Made by a program: the position numbers and the translations under genes. From Fimbriimonadia bacterium (lineage in GTDB: Bacteria; Armatimonadota; Fimbriimonadia; Fimbriimonadales; JABRVX01), in the NCBI GenBank assembly GCA_039961735.1, contig JABRVX010000047.1, positions 1-32,271 of the forward strand: a stretch of 32,271 bases of DNA, in the 5' to 3' direction. Below the pieces are notes generated by a model. The model did no database searches, was not told the origin of the DNA, and worked only from the letters and a program-made list of their open reading frames with translations. Below, piece by piece: positions 16,340-24,824 of this stretch. Each line of letters begins with the position of its first letter. Positions within the stretch are counted from its first letter, which is position 1.

Positions 16340-16797
16340 TGGCAGGACCTGCAAGACCCCAGGTTCTGGTCGTTCACGGCCCCAATCTCAACTTGCTCGG
16401 CTTCCGCGATCCGAGCCTCTACGGGCCGAAGTCTCTGGAAGAGGTGGACAAGGAGATTCAGAACAAGGCTGAGCAACTCGGGCTCGTGGTGAAGACATTC
16501 CAGAGCAACCACGAGGGTGCGATCCTGGACTTTCTGCACGAGAACCGTACCTGGGCGGATGGGGTGGTGATCAACCCCGGTGGCCTGACGCACACATCCA
16601 TCGCCCTGATGGACGCCCTGAGTGCCTTGCGGCTCCCCATCATCGAGGTGCACATCTCGAACGTGCACGCACGCGAGGAGTTTCGTCGGCACTCGTACGT
16701 GGCGCGCATTGCGCAGGCGCAGATTGCGGGACTGGGCACATACGGGTACCTTCTTGCACTCGAAGGAATCAGGGCGATCCTGGTGGAGGCGATGTAG
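16339..16797 (+). CDS. aroQ: 3-dehydroquinate dehydratase, type II
   Basis: A 152-residue dodecamer-forming enzyme that converts 3-dehydroquinate to 3-dehydroshikimate in the shikimate pathway. Family motifs: VVHGPNLNLLG near the start, the flexible lid with catalytic Tyr in RDPSLYG, QSNHEGAILDFLH, VINPGGLTHTS and EVHISNVHAREEFRRHS. The latter two hold the active-site Asn and His regions. The ATG at 16339 overlaps the preceding stop; the longer frame from 16186 reads through the zinc-ribbon gene and is not used. The next gene starts 1 bp after the stop. The aroQ-peptidase order is common in bacteria, usually followed by efp, which is absent here. Confidence 0.95.
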   Translation: MAGPARPQVLVVHGPNLNLLGFRDPSLYGPKSLEEVDKEIQNKAEQLGLVVKTFQSNHEGAILDFLHENRTWADGVVINPGGLTHTSIALMDALSALRLPIIEVHISNVHAREEFRRHSYVARIAQAQIAGLGTYGYLLALEGIRAILVEAM

Positions 16798-16798
16798 C

Positions 16799-17866
16799 AT
16801 GGATAGGGTGCAGCGGCTAAGAGACGAGTTGCGCTCGCGGGATCTGGAAGCAGTACTGATCACGGACACACGAAACATACGCTACCTAACCGGCTTCACG
16901 GGGAGTTTCGCGCAGGTGGTGGTGGGTCCGTCGCAAGCCACTGTCATCACCGACTCGCGCTATGCCATTCAGGTGCGCGAGGAGTGCCCTGGCTGGGACG
17001 CGAGGACCTTCGCCAGCCCGGTACGGGGGATTGACTTCCTGCGTGACACGCTAACCGACCTGGGGCTGCGGCGCATCGGGTTCGAGGCGGACACGGTCAC
17101 CTATGCCGAGTGGCAGAGGTGGCAGGATTCGTTGGACGGTATCGAGTTCGTCCCCGCCTCCAATCTGATGGACAAATTGCGCATCGTGAAAGACGCGAGC
17201 GAGTTGGAGGCCATACGGCAGGCATGTGGCATGACCGAGGCATGCTTCGAGTACATCCGACCGCTGATCCAGGTCGGTGTCGCAGAAATGGACCTGGCAT
17301 TGGAGATTGACTTCTACTTCCGTCGGCAGGGAGCAGCTAGTGCTTTCGACGTGATAGCCGTAAGCGGAGAACGCAGTGCGCGACCGCACGGCAAGCCTTC
17401 GGAGCGTAAGCTGCAAGTAGGAGACTTCCTGACACTCGACTTTGGCGCCGAAGTAGGCGGTTACTGCGCCGACATTACACGTACAGTGGTAGTCGGAGAA
17501 GCATCGGAGCGGCATCGCATCATCTATCAGGCCGTTCTGGATGCGCAGAAGTCGGCCATCGAGGCCATGCGCCCCGGGAAGACCGGTCACGAAATCGACC
17601 AGATCGCTCGTGACGCGCTGGCCAAATACGACATGGCCCAGTTCTTCGGACATGGCTTGGGTCACGGCCTCGGCTTGATGGTGCACGACTTCGGGCGACT
17701 GGGCCAAAATAGCGAGACGGTCTTGGAGCCGAACATGGTACTCACCGTCGAACCGGGCGTGTACATCGAAGGCTTCGGTGGATGCCGCATCGAAGACGAT
17801 GTGCTAATCACCGAGAACGGCGCGCAAAAGCTGACTGACGCAGGGAATGATCTCCTAGTACTGTAG
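16799..17866 (+). CDS. M24B-family Xaa-Pro peptidase
   Basis: A 355-residue metallopeptidase of the aminopeptidase P / prolidase family, cutting at X-Pro bonds. The N-terminal creatinase-like domain covers about 1-125 ([13 protein letters not shown]). The C-terminal pita-bread domain carries the dinuclear metal ligands: Asp in [17 protein letters not shown] (two Asp), His in [15 protein letters not shown], Glu in TVEPGVYI and Glu in RIEDDVLI. The ATG at 16799 lies 1 bp after aroQ. The gene ends only 3 bp from the convergent wecB-like gene, with no room for a dedicated terminator. PepQ, PepP or YpdF-type specificity cannot be told from sequence alone. Confidence 0.92.
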   Translation: MDRVQRLRDELRSRDLEAVLITDTRNIRYLTGFTGSFAQVVVGPSQATVITDSRYAIQVREECPGWDARTFASPVRGIDFLRDTLTDLGLRRIGFEADTVTYAEWQRWQDSLDGIEFVPASNLMDKLRIVKDASELEAIRQACGMTEACFEYIRPLIQVGVAEMDLALEIDFYFRRQGAASAFDVIAVSGERSARPHGKPSERKLQVGDFLTLDFGAEVGGYCADITRTVVVGEASERHRIIYQAVLDAQKSAIEAMRPGKTGHEIDQIARDALAKYDMAQFFGHGLGHGLGLMVHDFGRLGQNSETVLEPNMVLTVEPGVYIEGFGGCRIEDDVLITENGAQKLTDAGNDLLVL

Positions 17867-17869
17867 GTG

Positions 17870-18961
17870 CTATTCGCCGAAGTGGCGATCGTACCCGAGA
17901 ACGATCTTCACCACGGTATCCGAGACATTGGGTACCACATACTCCGGCGGCGGTGACCAAGACCGAACCGACTGCAGGGCGACTCGCACCGCATCCTCTA
18001 TCACCTCGGGGATAGCACCTGTGAGAATGTTACTGCCGCACTCTACCGTCTCGGGCCGCTCGGTCACGTCACGAATGGTGACGTTCGGGACCTTCAGAAT
18101 GGAACACTCCTCCTGAACGGTACCGCTGTCCGTGAGCACGCACATCGCACTCTGCTCGAGCTTCACGAACTCGAAGAAGGGGAAGGGCTCCAGCCAGCGG
18201 ATGTTAGGATTGTCCTCCGCCAGACCGAACTCCTGCATGCGCTTGCGTGTGCGTGGGTGCGTGCTGACTATCACGGGCACACCGTGTTCGCGCTGCAAAC
18301 GGTCGAACGCGATAGCGAGGTTGCGGAGACGATGCTCGACGTCTACGTTCTCCGCACGGTGCATTGTTACGAGGAAGAACTCGTCCGGCCGTAAATCGAG
18401 CCTTACCAGGATGTCCGATGCTTCGATGCCGGACCGGTACCGTTGCAGCACCTCATAGATGGGGTTCCCAGTGACGTAGATGCGTTCGCCTGCGATGCCC
18501 TCGCGAAGCAAGTTCTGACGGCTCCGCTCGGTGTACGGCATGAGCACGTCGCTGCAATGATCTATGATGCGCCGATTCACCTCTTCCGGCACACGGTCGT
18601 CATAGCAGCGATTGCCTGCCTCCATGTGATACACGGAGATGCCCAACCTCTTGGCCATGATTGCCGCCATGCTGCTGTTAGTATCCCCCAAGACAAGGAA
18701 CTTGTCTGGTCGTTCTTCTAGCATGAGCCGCTCTGCACCGGCGAGGATGGTACCGATCTGCTCGCCGAAGGAGCCCCGTGCGCCCAAGTAATGATCGGCC
18801 TTTCGCACACCGAGCTGACGGAAGAACACTTCGTCCAGATTAGGATCGTAGTTCTGGCCGGTGTGCAGCACGACTTGTTCGCACAGCGCATCCAGCTTCT
18901 CGATGATCACGCAGAGGCGGATGATCTCGGGGCGAGTCCCGAGGATCGTCATCACTTTCAT
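17870..18961 (-). CDS. wecB: UDP-GlcNAc 2-epimerase (non-hydrolysing)
   Basis: A 363-residue cytosolic epimerase acting at C2 of UDP-N-acetyl-hexosamines. Motifs: [11 protein letters not shown] at the start, [44 protein letters not shown] and MHRAENVD, followed by DSGTVQEE in the nucleotide-binding half. The start region lacks a strong ribosome site, but the ATG at 18961 fits the family exactly and lies 16 bp after the reductase gene. With that reductase and the cupin gene before it, it resembles the last enzyme of UDP-L-FucNAc or L-QuiNAc synthesis (CapG/WbjD/FnlC) as well as WecB, so the exact substrate is open. Last gene of the polysaccharide locus. Confidence 0.9.
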   Translation of the reverse strand: MKVMTILGTRPEIIRLCVIIEKLDALCEQVVLHTGQNYDPNLDEVFFRQLGVRKADHYLGARGSFGEQIGTILAGAERLMLEERPDKFLVLGDTNSSMAAIMAKRLGISVYHMEAGNRCYDDRVPEEVNRRIIDHCSDVLMPYTERSRQNLLREGIAGERIYVTGNPIYEVLQRYRSGIEASDILVRLDLRPDEFFLVTMHRAENVDVEHRLRNLAIAFDRLQREHGVPVIVSTHPRTRKRMQEFGLAEDNPNIRWLEPFPFFEFVKLEQSAMCVLTDSGTVQEECSILKVPNVTIRDVTERPETVECGSNILTGAIPEVIEDAVRVALQSVRSWSPPPEYVVPNVSDTVVKIVLGYDRHFGE

Positions 18962-18977
18962 CGTTGCATCTCGCGCA

Positions 18978-19889
18978 CTAGCTCCATCGCAGCTTCAGTC
19001 TGTACCTGGCGAGTTCCGATACCATCTGCCCTATCGTGGGTGGTTCCGCATAGCCTGCAGCAGCCCACAACTCGCGATTGAGGTCCTCTCTCTCAGTGGC
19101 CAGACTCCTATCTACTGCGGTCGGCGCCTCCGTGGCGGCGATTTGGATGTCCTCGCGCCCGAAGGTGGATGCAAAGGTACGTAGCAACTCGTACTTCGTA
19201 AGGGTGTCGCCTGGGACCACGTGCTGCCTGCCGGGCATGCGAAGCACCGAGCGCATCACGGCGTGACACAGCTTAGCAAAGTGCAGCGTGGTGACGCCGT
19301 TCCAAAGATGATTGGTAAAGCCTTTGACGCTCGCACCCTCCGGCTGCCCCAAGAACCAATCGAGCAAGAACTTGTGCTCCTTCGGTTCGGGGCCGATGAT
19401 CGAGCAGCGGAGATGGAAGTAATTCTCGGACGGCGTCTCCCCCAGGCTCTTCGTCTTTCCGTAGGCATCCAGCGCGTCATGGGGATCCGACTCTACATAG
19501 GCGCCCTTTTTTCCCGAGTACACACAGTCCGTCGCGATCTGCAACACACGCGTACCCTTCGAGCGGACTGCGGCTTGAAGTCGATGTGGCAGGAGCGAGT
19601 TCACGAGGATGGCACGCTCCACCTCCTTGGCATTGTCATCATGAATCAGCGGCTTGGTAATGCCGATGCAGTTGATCACCCAGTCACACTCGGTGAGGAA
19701 CGAGAGGTCTAGGTCCACACCCTCCGCATCGAACAAGTGCCACTGCACCCGCGGCACGAGAGCGCGCGCACGCTCGACCAACGTCAGGTCCCGCGCGGTT
19801 GCATGCACCTCGAGATCGGACGTGCCGGCGAGGTAATCCGTGACCATCGCTCCCAGCATTCCGGTCCCACCTAACACGAACACCTTCAA
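18978..19889 (-). CDS. RmlD-like NAD(P)-dependent sugar reductase
   Basis: A 303-residue SDR-superfamily protein. The nucleotide-binding loop is GGTGMLG (8-14), and the catalytic YxxxK is in AYGKTKSLGE, preceded by ATDCVYSGKKG. This resembles dTDP-4-dehydrorhamnose reductase (RmlD) and the reductase halves of CapF/FnlB, which reduce a 4-keto sugar. TTG at 19889 is used because GGGAGG lies 8 bp upstream and MKVFVLGG is the expected N-terminus. It follows the cupin gene by 12 bp and precedes the 2-epimerase by 16 bp, so all three probably act on one nucleotide sugar. The 4,6-dehydratase they would need is not clearly present. Confidence 0.83.
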   Translation of the reverse strand: MKVFVLGGTGMLGAMVTDYLAGTSDLEVHATARDLTLVERARALVPRVQWHLFDAEGVDLDLSFLTECDWVINCIGITKPLIHDDNAKEVERAILVNSLLPHRLQAAVRSKGTRVLQIATDCVYSGKKGAYVESDPHDALDAYGKTKSLGETPSENYFHLRCSIIGPEPKEHKFLLDWFLGQPEGASVKGFTNHLWNGVTTLHFAKLCHAVMRSVLRMPGRQHVVPGDTLTKYELLRTFASTFGREDIQIAATEAPTAVDRSLATEREDLNRELWAAAGYAEPPTIGQMVSELARYRLKLRWS

Positions 19890-19901
19890 CTATATGCCTC
19901 C

Positions 19902-20351
19902 CTATCTCTCGACTACACTCCAGATGTCCCACAACCTGGCATCGTATCGCACGTCATCTGAGCGGCTTTCTTCCACCGTAGCCGTGGAATAGAAGACTAG
20001 CACCGCGTCTTCTGTCAGTGACATGAAACCATTGGCATAGCCCGGTGGTATGTACAACACTGCGGGCTTCTGAGCGGACAGCACGTGGCGATGGACCTGC
20101 AAATCCGGCGACGGATGATCCCAATCGTCAATGCGCACCGCGCCTACCACCGCGGAGCCGCAGACTGCCGTCACGTACTTCGCTTCCCTCCGGTGTGCAT
20201 GCCATGCTCGAACGAAGCCGCGATTGTGGTTCCGCACGACATAGAATCGCTTCACGCCGTGAAAGCCGAAGTCGTTCACGAACGCCACGGAGCCGCGGTC
20301 GTCCACCGCCAACCCCCCTTCGATCAGCACCGGCTCATGCCCTAGGTCCAC
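19902..20351 (-). CDS. RmlC/WxcM-like cupin sugar isomerase or epimerase
   Basis: A 149-residue single-cupin protein. Motifs: DDRGSVAFVNDF, VKRFYVVRNH, the metal/substrate segment FVRAWHAHRREAKYV, GAVRIDDW, and LYIPPGYANGFMSL, ending YDARLWDIWSV. It resembles dTDP-sugar 3,5-epimerases and 3,4-ketoisomerases (RmlC, WxcM/FdtA), acting on 4-keto nucleotide sugars. GTG at 20351 is the likely start since AGGAGG lies 7 bp before it; the open frame to 20405 adds Arg-rich residues that overlap the preceding gene. It overlaps the end of that glycosyltransferase by 17 bp and is followed by the reductase. Its DDRGS and WH.H patterns also resemble the cupin half of CapF. Confidence 0.8.
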   Translation of the reverse strand: MDLGHEPVLIEGGLAVDDRGSVAFVNDFGFHGVKRFYVVRNHNRGFVRAWHAHRREAKYVTAVCGSAVVGAVRIDDWDHPSPDLQVHRHVLSAQKPAVLYIPPGYANGFMSLTEDAVLVFYSTATVEESRSDDVRYDARLWDIWSVVER

Positions 20352-21621
20352 AGGTCGCCTCCTCGGGTTCGGTCTCTCGGCTCGATGGGCTGCCTTCGAT
20401 GGCACGACGCGCGGCCACGTCCGTTAGCAACCGCTCGTACGTATCCACGAGGACTTTCTTAGTGTACTTTCGTAGGAACTCGGAACGTCCGTTGGCCCCC
20501 ATCTCTTCGCGCTGCTCGACGGGCATTCGGTACAGGTCGCGAATCGCCTGTGCGAGCGCCTCGGGGCTCTCGGGTGGGCAGAGCACACCGGCTCGGGCAT
20601 CGCTCACGATCTGAGCTGCATCGCCGGCCATCGCGCACACGATGGGTCTGCCACAGGCCAAGTAGGACATCGTCTTTCCCGGGATCGTGATGCGAAAGAG
20701 TGGTTCGTCTCGTAAGTGGATCAGCAGCGCATCTGCCCAGGCGTACAGCCCTGCCATTTCTTTCACTGGCTTGCGTCCTAGAAACCTCACGTTGGTCAGT
20801 CCCTGTGCATCGGCCTTCAGCTGCGGATAGGAGACCCCGTCCCCCACGAGCACCATCTGCACGTCGGGCAGGTCTGCCACCAGCGCCGCGGCCTCCAACA
20901 CCGAGTTCAGTGCCTGGGCCGGCCCCATGTTGCCCGCGAACATCACGTTGAACCGCCCCTCCAGACCGTGCGCCCTACCCACCTCGGGATCGCGCGACAC
21001 CGGTCGAAACAGATCTTCGTCGGCCCAGTTGGGTACGAAGACCAGTTTGTCGGCGGGCACGCCCCTCTCGATAAGCTTCGTACGAAAGCCCGGGGATTGC
21101 ACCACGATGACGCTCGCGGCGCGATACACCTTCGCCGCCAGGCCCTCCAGCCAGCGAATCGCTCGGCTCTCGGCCACCACTCCGCTCGCTATCAGCGTGT
21201 CCGGCCACAGGTCCTGAATCTCATACACGAAAGGCACGCGCCGCAGGCTAGAGACCCAACGGGCCGGGATGCCAGTGGTGAGGGGCGGGTGATACACCCA
21301 CATCGCATCCGCCCGCCCACACAGCATCGGTCCGAGCAGTGAGGCAGACGCCGCGAAGCTGAGATAGTGCGCCGCCCGTCGCTTCGCGGACAGACTGTGG
21401 TCGGGGAAGATGGGTAGGCGAAACACCCTCACGCCATCCATCTCCTCGCGCGTCCATGGGCGTTGTCGGTAGCCTCGATACAGTTTGCCGTACGGATAGT
21501 TGGGTAGACCGCACAGCGCCGTCACTTGGTGCCCGCGCGCGACCAGTTCGCGGCCCAACGCGTGACCGCGCAGGTCGCACGGCTCCGGTGCGTAGTGCTG
21601 CGAAAGCGTGACGATTCTCAA
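20335..21621 (-). CDS. GT4 glycosyltransferase, WcaI/WbuB-like
   Basis: A 428-residue glycosyltransferase. It begins LRIVTLSQHYAPEP, followed by LVARGHQVTALCGLPNYPYGKLY and EIQDLWPDTLI, features of the WcaI/WbuB-like GT4 group (fucosyl- or FucNAc-transferases among them). Donor-binding half: MFAGNMGPAQAL, VLVGDGVSYPQL, and the IPGKTMSYLACGRPIV region with the motif glutamate apparently replaced (GKTMSYLACG). TTG at 21621 matches the family N-terminus, though the ribosome site is weak; the frame extends to 21747 inside the VanZ-like gene. A FucNAc-transferase would fit the neighbouring sugar trio, but specificity is inference. Confidence 0.87.
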   Translation of the reverse strand: MRIVTLSQHYAPEPCDLRGHALGRELVARGHQVTALCGLPNYPYGKLYRGYRQRPWTREEMDGVRVFRLPIFPDHSLSAKRRAAHYLSFAASASLLGPMLCGRADAMWVYHPPLTTGIPARWVSSLRRVPFVYEIQDLWPDTLIASGVVAESRAIRWLEGLAAKVYRAASVIVVQSPGFRTKLIERGVPADKLVFVPNWADEDLFRPVSRDPEVGRAHGLEGRFNVMFAGNMGPAQALNSVLEAAALVADLPDVQMVLVGDGVSYPQLKADAQGLTNVRFLGRKPVKEMAGLYAWADALLIHLRDEPLFRITIPGKTMSYLACGRPIVCAMAGDAAQIVSDARAGVLCPPESPEALAQAIRDLYRMPVEQREEMGANGRSEFLRKYTKKVLVDTYERLLTDVAARRAIEGSPSSRETEPEEATCGPRA

Positions 21622-21649
21622 GGGTGTACTTAGGTTACCCCAGTACGAG

Positions 21650-22363
21650 TCAGCACGCGGTGCGTTCGCGCTTGCGAACGATGCGCACTCCCAGCACGAG
21701 CCCGACAGCGGCACCGACCATGTCCAGCCCAACATCCCAAGATGCACCGGTCCGCCCCGCGCTCATCGTCTGGTGGACCTCGTCGAAGGTTGCGTGGGTG
21801 AGGGCCCACGCGAGAGCGAAAATGACGGCGCGTCTCGGATCGAACAGCCTTGCGAAGCCGAGTGCCACACCCGCGAGTACCGCATAGAAACCTATGTGCA
21901 TGCCCTTCCGCACGTAGAAGACGAGCGTCTCGGCAACGGCGGGAGCCATGCCGAGCCACTGAGTGAAAAAGACGTACATTCGACCTGCCCCGCCGACCGG
22001 CCCGCTGAAGGCCGCTACCAGCAGGCCGAGGGCCAGCATTCCAGTCGCCCACCTTCTCACCGTCGGTGGGCCTGTCATAGATCCGCCTGCCAAAGCCACG
22101 GCAACCAGTGCTGCAACGGAGGGGAGCGCGATCGACGCGCTGCTCAGCGGAGCATCGGGTCGGGTAACTACGAAAGTGACGGAGAGCGCACTCAGGTATG
22201 CGATCACGAGCACGGGGCCGACCCTTCCGGCCAGCAGTAGCGCGCAGAGTGCCACGCCCAACCAGAAACCCGCCAGCAGCGTGAGGCTAGAACCCGCGAC
22301 CGCCGAGACTGCACCGAGCGAGAGCAAGCCGGCGACCGCACCGACCGAGCGCCACTTGCTCAC
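21650..22363 (-). CDS. VanZ-like multi-pass membrane protein
   Basis: A 237-residue integral membrane protein with about six or seven TM helices. The C-terminal half holds the VanZ pattern: KGMHIGFYAVLAGVALGF, then FDEVHQTMSAGRTGASWDVGLDMVGAAVG, with conserved His, Glu, Gln, Arg and Asp at membrane edges. VanZ-family proteins occur in teicoplanin resistance and, very often, in polysaccharide loci, with unknown biochemistry. GTG at 22363 overlaps the previous stop (GTGA). The much longer open frame to 23053 covers the neighbouring glycosyltransferase and is not a gene. Its place between glycosyltransferases suggests a part in exopolysaccharide assembly or anchoring. Confidence 0.83.
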   Translation of the reverse strand: MSKWRSVGAVAGLLSLGAVSAVAGSSLTLLAGFWLGVALCALLLAGRVGPVLVIAYLSALSVTFVVTRPDAPLSSASIALPSVAALVAVALAGGSMTGPPTVRRWATGMLALGLLVAAFSGPVGGAGRMYVFFTQWLGMAPAVAETLVFYVRKGMHIGFYAVLAGVALGFARLFDPRRAVIFALAWALTHATFDEVHQTMSAGRTGASWDVGLDMVGAAVGLVLGVRIVRKRERTAC

Positions 22364-23523
22364 TTCGCCCGACGCCCGGCAAGAGCTTCGTGGAACAACT
22401 TTCGATTCGCCTCCACCATGTCGGTGGATGCGGCGAACCCTCGTGCGAACCGTACCGCAGCCTCGCTTCGTCGGGCGAACTCCTCTTGGTCCATGCCAAT
22501 ACAGGCGCGCAAGGCATCCCCCCACGCAGTTTGGTCTTCCAGTGGTATCACCCACCCCGCATCGCCCAGCGACCTCCAGGGCGTGCGGTCGCTGATCAGG
22601 ACGGGGCAACCTGCCCACAGCGCCTCGATGATAACGTGTCCGAAGTTTTCGCCCTGGGTAGGCAAGAGCAGGAAGTGATGCGCCGCCAGCGTGGATGTCA
22701 CCTCCTGCGGTGCCACCACGCCAGCGTAGTCCCAGCGGGCATTCATCGGCAGACCCGTGAGCGCGTTCATGCAACGTGTCATGTATTCTACGTCCGCAAC
22801 GGGGCCGTAGATGGCTAGGTGGTACTTGTCTTCGATGGTCGTGAGGCGCTCCAAAGCATAAAGCAGGTTCTTCATCGGGTGAATGCGAGATAGGTAGACG
22901 AATCGTGCGTGGCCAGGCAGCTTCGGCGCTCTTTGAGGCAAGCGCTCCGGGCCCCCGATACCCAGCTCCGGAAGGTCGGATGCTACCACATGCCGCACCG
23001 GTCCCATCTTGGCCCGCACTAGGTCGGCTTCCTGATCGGTGCTCATGTGCCACAGCAGACCGTCATAGAGGCGAAGCGCCTTCGCGATGCGTAGAAAGGG
23101 GGCTTTCTTGCGAGCCTTCAGCCCCAGTGCGCCCGGAGAGAACTCCCCCCTCGGAGCCAGCACCACGGGTGTGTCACCTAATACTCCGAAGCGTCGGAGC
23201 AACAGAACGCGGATGGTGAAGCGAGAGAAGAAGCTATTTAGGTAGACGATGTCGGGCTTAGCTTCCCGAATCCGAGCGCGAATGCTTCGGATACCCTGGT
23301 TGCGTGGCGATGCGTAGTAGATGCGGCTACGACCCTGCTCCCACCACTCGTCGTGCGGCACCTGCGGGTAGGGCTCGTCGTCACCCAGGTCCCTATCGCG
23401 CGTGAAGATCGAGAACCGATGCTCGTCGCCCAACGCCTCGACCAGTCGAGCAATTGACCGGATGGGACCGCCCGCACGATAGCCAGGAAGGTACCAGTCT
23501 GCGAATACTAACACTTCGCTCAT
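22360..23523 (-). CDS. GT4-family glycosyltransferase
   Basis: A 387-residue GT-B glycosyltransferase. N-terminal half: VLVFADWYLPGYRAGGPIRS, typical of polysaccharide enzymes recognising a glycan acceptor, and LAPRGEFSPGALGLKARKK. C-terminal half: FVYLSRIHPMKNLLYAL, then LLPTQGENFGHVIIEALWAGCPVL, the EX7E-like nucleotide-sugar site (E..., E in IIEAL). The ATG at 23523 overlaps the preceding gene's stop (ATGA) and its own stop overlaps the VanZ-like start. Linkage and sugar are unknown. Confidence 0.89.
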   Translation of the reverse strand: MSEVLVFADWYLPGYRAGGPIRSIARLVEALGDEHRFSIFTRDRDLGDDEPYPQVPHDEWWEQGRSRIYYASPRNQGIRSIRARIREAKPDIVYLNSFFSRFTIRVLLLRRFGVLGDTPVVLAPRGEFSPGALGLKARKKAPFLRIAKALRLYDGLLWHMSTDQEADLVRAKMGPVRHVVASDLPELGIGGPERLPQRAPKLPGHARFVYLSRIHPMKNLLYALERLTTIEDKYHLAIYGPVADVEYMTRCMNALTGLPMNARWDYAGVVAPQEVTSTLAAHHFLLLPTQGENFGHVIIEALWAGCPVLISDRTPWRSLGDAGWVIPLEDQTAWGDALRACIGMDQEEFARRSEAAVRFARGFAASTDMVEANRKLFHEALAGRRAK

Positions 23524-24824
23524 GGCTCGAACAGGCTCTCGATGAAGGCACGAAAGGTTTGACCATGTACCTCCCATGTTTTGTTCTGCCGGACGTACTC
23601 GCGCGCTCGTTGTCCCATCTGGGCTAGAGCCTCGTGCGGCGTTCCTCGGACCGAGCGGATGGCATCAGCGAGCGCGGCGGGGTGTGCTTCCCGCAGGAGG
23701 AATGTCACGTCCTGCAAGTCCTCTGTGTAGGTGGTCATTACGGGCTTCCCTGTCGCTAGGAGCTGGGCGAGCTTGCCGGGGAAGCTATAGCGCGTGGTGC
23801 GGTACTCGCTCTGGACCAGGTTGAGTAGTAGGTCCGCACGACGGTACAGAGCTACCACCTGGTCGAACGGCAGGTATCCGTGGTAAGTGATCCTCTCGTC
23901 TTCCTGGGCTGCGTGTTGCACCACGTCCTCCAGCTCTCCACTGCCAGCAATCTCGAGGCGATACGTTTCGTCGTCTAACATGGCAAACGCTTCCAGGATG
24001 GTCGAGATCATATTCATCTCGGACAGCCATCCGGCAAACGCTATCGTGAACGTACCACCCTTCTCTTGGAGCAAAGCGGAGAACCTGTCATCGCGAAGCG
24101 GGAGGGGATCGTCTTCAGGGCCCGCGACGCGGAGATGGGCACTACCTGGCGCGACGTGCGCAGCGCCTTGCGGCGGGGAGAGGGAAGGCTCGAACAGGGA
24201 AAGGTACTCTTCCCGCACTCCGGTGTCCACGTGGATGAACCGCGAACGGGGTGCCAGGTCTCTCACGATGTGAGGATTCACGACGTTTAGCCCGTCGAAT
24301 TTAGGTAGGTAGTGCTCGTGGATCCACCAGTTCACCCGCCAGAGCGGCGTATCCGGCTTCAGGTCGCCCGGGACGAAGATGTCGTTCGCCGATGCCATCG
24401 TCTTCGCACCGATAAGTCGCGCCGCCCACAGGGTAGGTATGCAAGGTGGAATCATCAGGTTGATTGCGAGCACTAATCGGCGTTTGCGCCGCTTGCGAAC
24501 CCCCCATCGTAACAACCGGAAGAACGCGGCCACACCCGGCGTGATCACCTTGAACACTCCCAGGTTGAGAAACGGTAACAACCTGACGGGAACGTCGCCC
24601 TCTAGCACATCCCGACCACCCCACACGACGAGTCGCTTCGAGTGTGGGAACCTCGGCACGCACTCCGCGGAAAACACCTCGATGTCCGTGAGGCCCGCGT
24701 GCCGCAAACCGTAGATCAGGTTCTCCTGCCACTGGTTGATCGCCCGGCTGAAGGCAGCGTTATGGTAGCGTGGTCGGTCGGGAACCACGGAACCGACGAA
24801 AGCGATGGCGATATCGCTCTTCAC
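23520..24824 (-). CDS. GT-B glycosyltransferase
   Basis: A 434-residue predicted glycosyltransferase. The GTG at 24824 follows GGAGG at 8 bp and overlaps the preceding stop (GTGA). N-terminal half: IAIAFVGSVVPDRPRYHNAAF and NQWQENLIYGLRHAG. C-terminal half: FTIAFAGWLSEMNMISTILEAF, LEIAGSGELEDVV, ITYHGYLPFDQVVALYRRADLLL, then YSFPGKLAQLLATGKPVM in place of the usual Glu-rich motif. This matches glycosyltransferases of capsule and O-antigen loci that use a modified donor site. Between the halves there is an unusually long segment (about residues 215-260), partly Pro-rich. Specificity unknown. Confidence 0.83.
   Translation of the reverse strand: MKSDIAIAFVGSVVPDRPRYHNAAFSRAINQWQENLIYGLRHAGLTDIEVFSAECVPRFPHSKRLVVWGGRDVLEGDVPVRLLPFLNLGVFKVITPGVAAFFRLLRWGVRKRRKRRLVLAINLMIPPCIPTLWAARLIGAKTMASANDIFVPGDLKPDTPLWRVNWWIHEHYLPKFDGLNVVNPHIVRDLAPRSRFIHVDTGVREEYLSLFEPSLSPPQGAAHVAPGSAHLRVAGPEDDPLPLRDDRFSALLQEKGGTFTIAFAGWLSEMNMISTILEAFAMLDDETYRLEIAGSGELEDVVQHAAQEDERITYHGYLPFDQVVALYRRADLLLNLVQSEYRTTRYSFPGKLAQLLATGKPVMTTYTEDLQDVTFLLREAHPAALADAIRSVRGTPHEALAQMGQRAREYVRQNKTWEVHGQTFRAFIESLFEP

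Noticed and set aside
15616-16878. 420-codon minus-strand open frame
   Set aside because: Antisense to the glycosyltransferase, zinc-ribbon and aroQ genes, all of which have clear motifs; its translation has no recognisable domain.
22364-23053. N-terminal extension of the VanZ-like frame
   Set aside because: It overlaps the out-of-frame glycosyltransferase gene; the GTG at 22363, coupled to the upstream stop, explains the real start.
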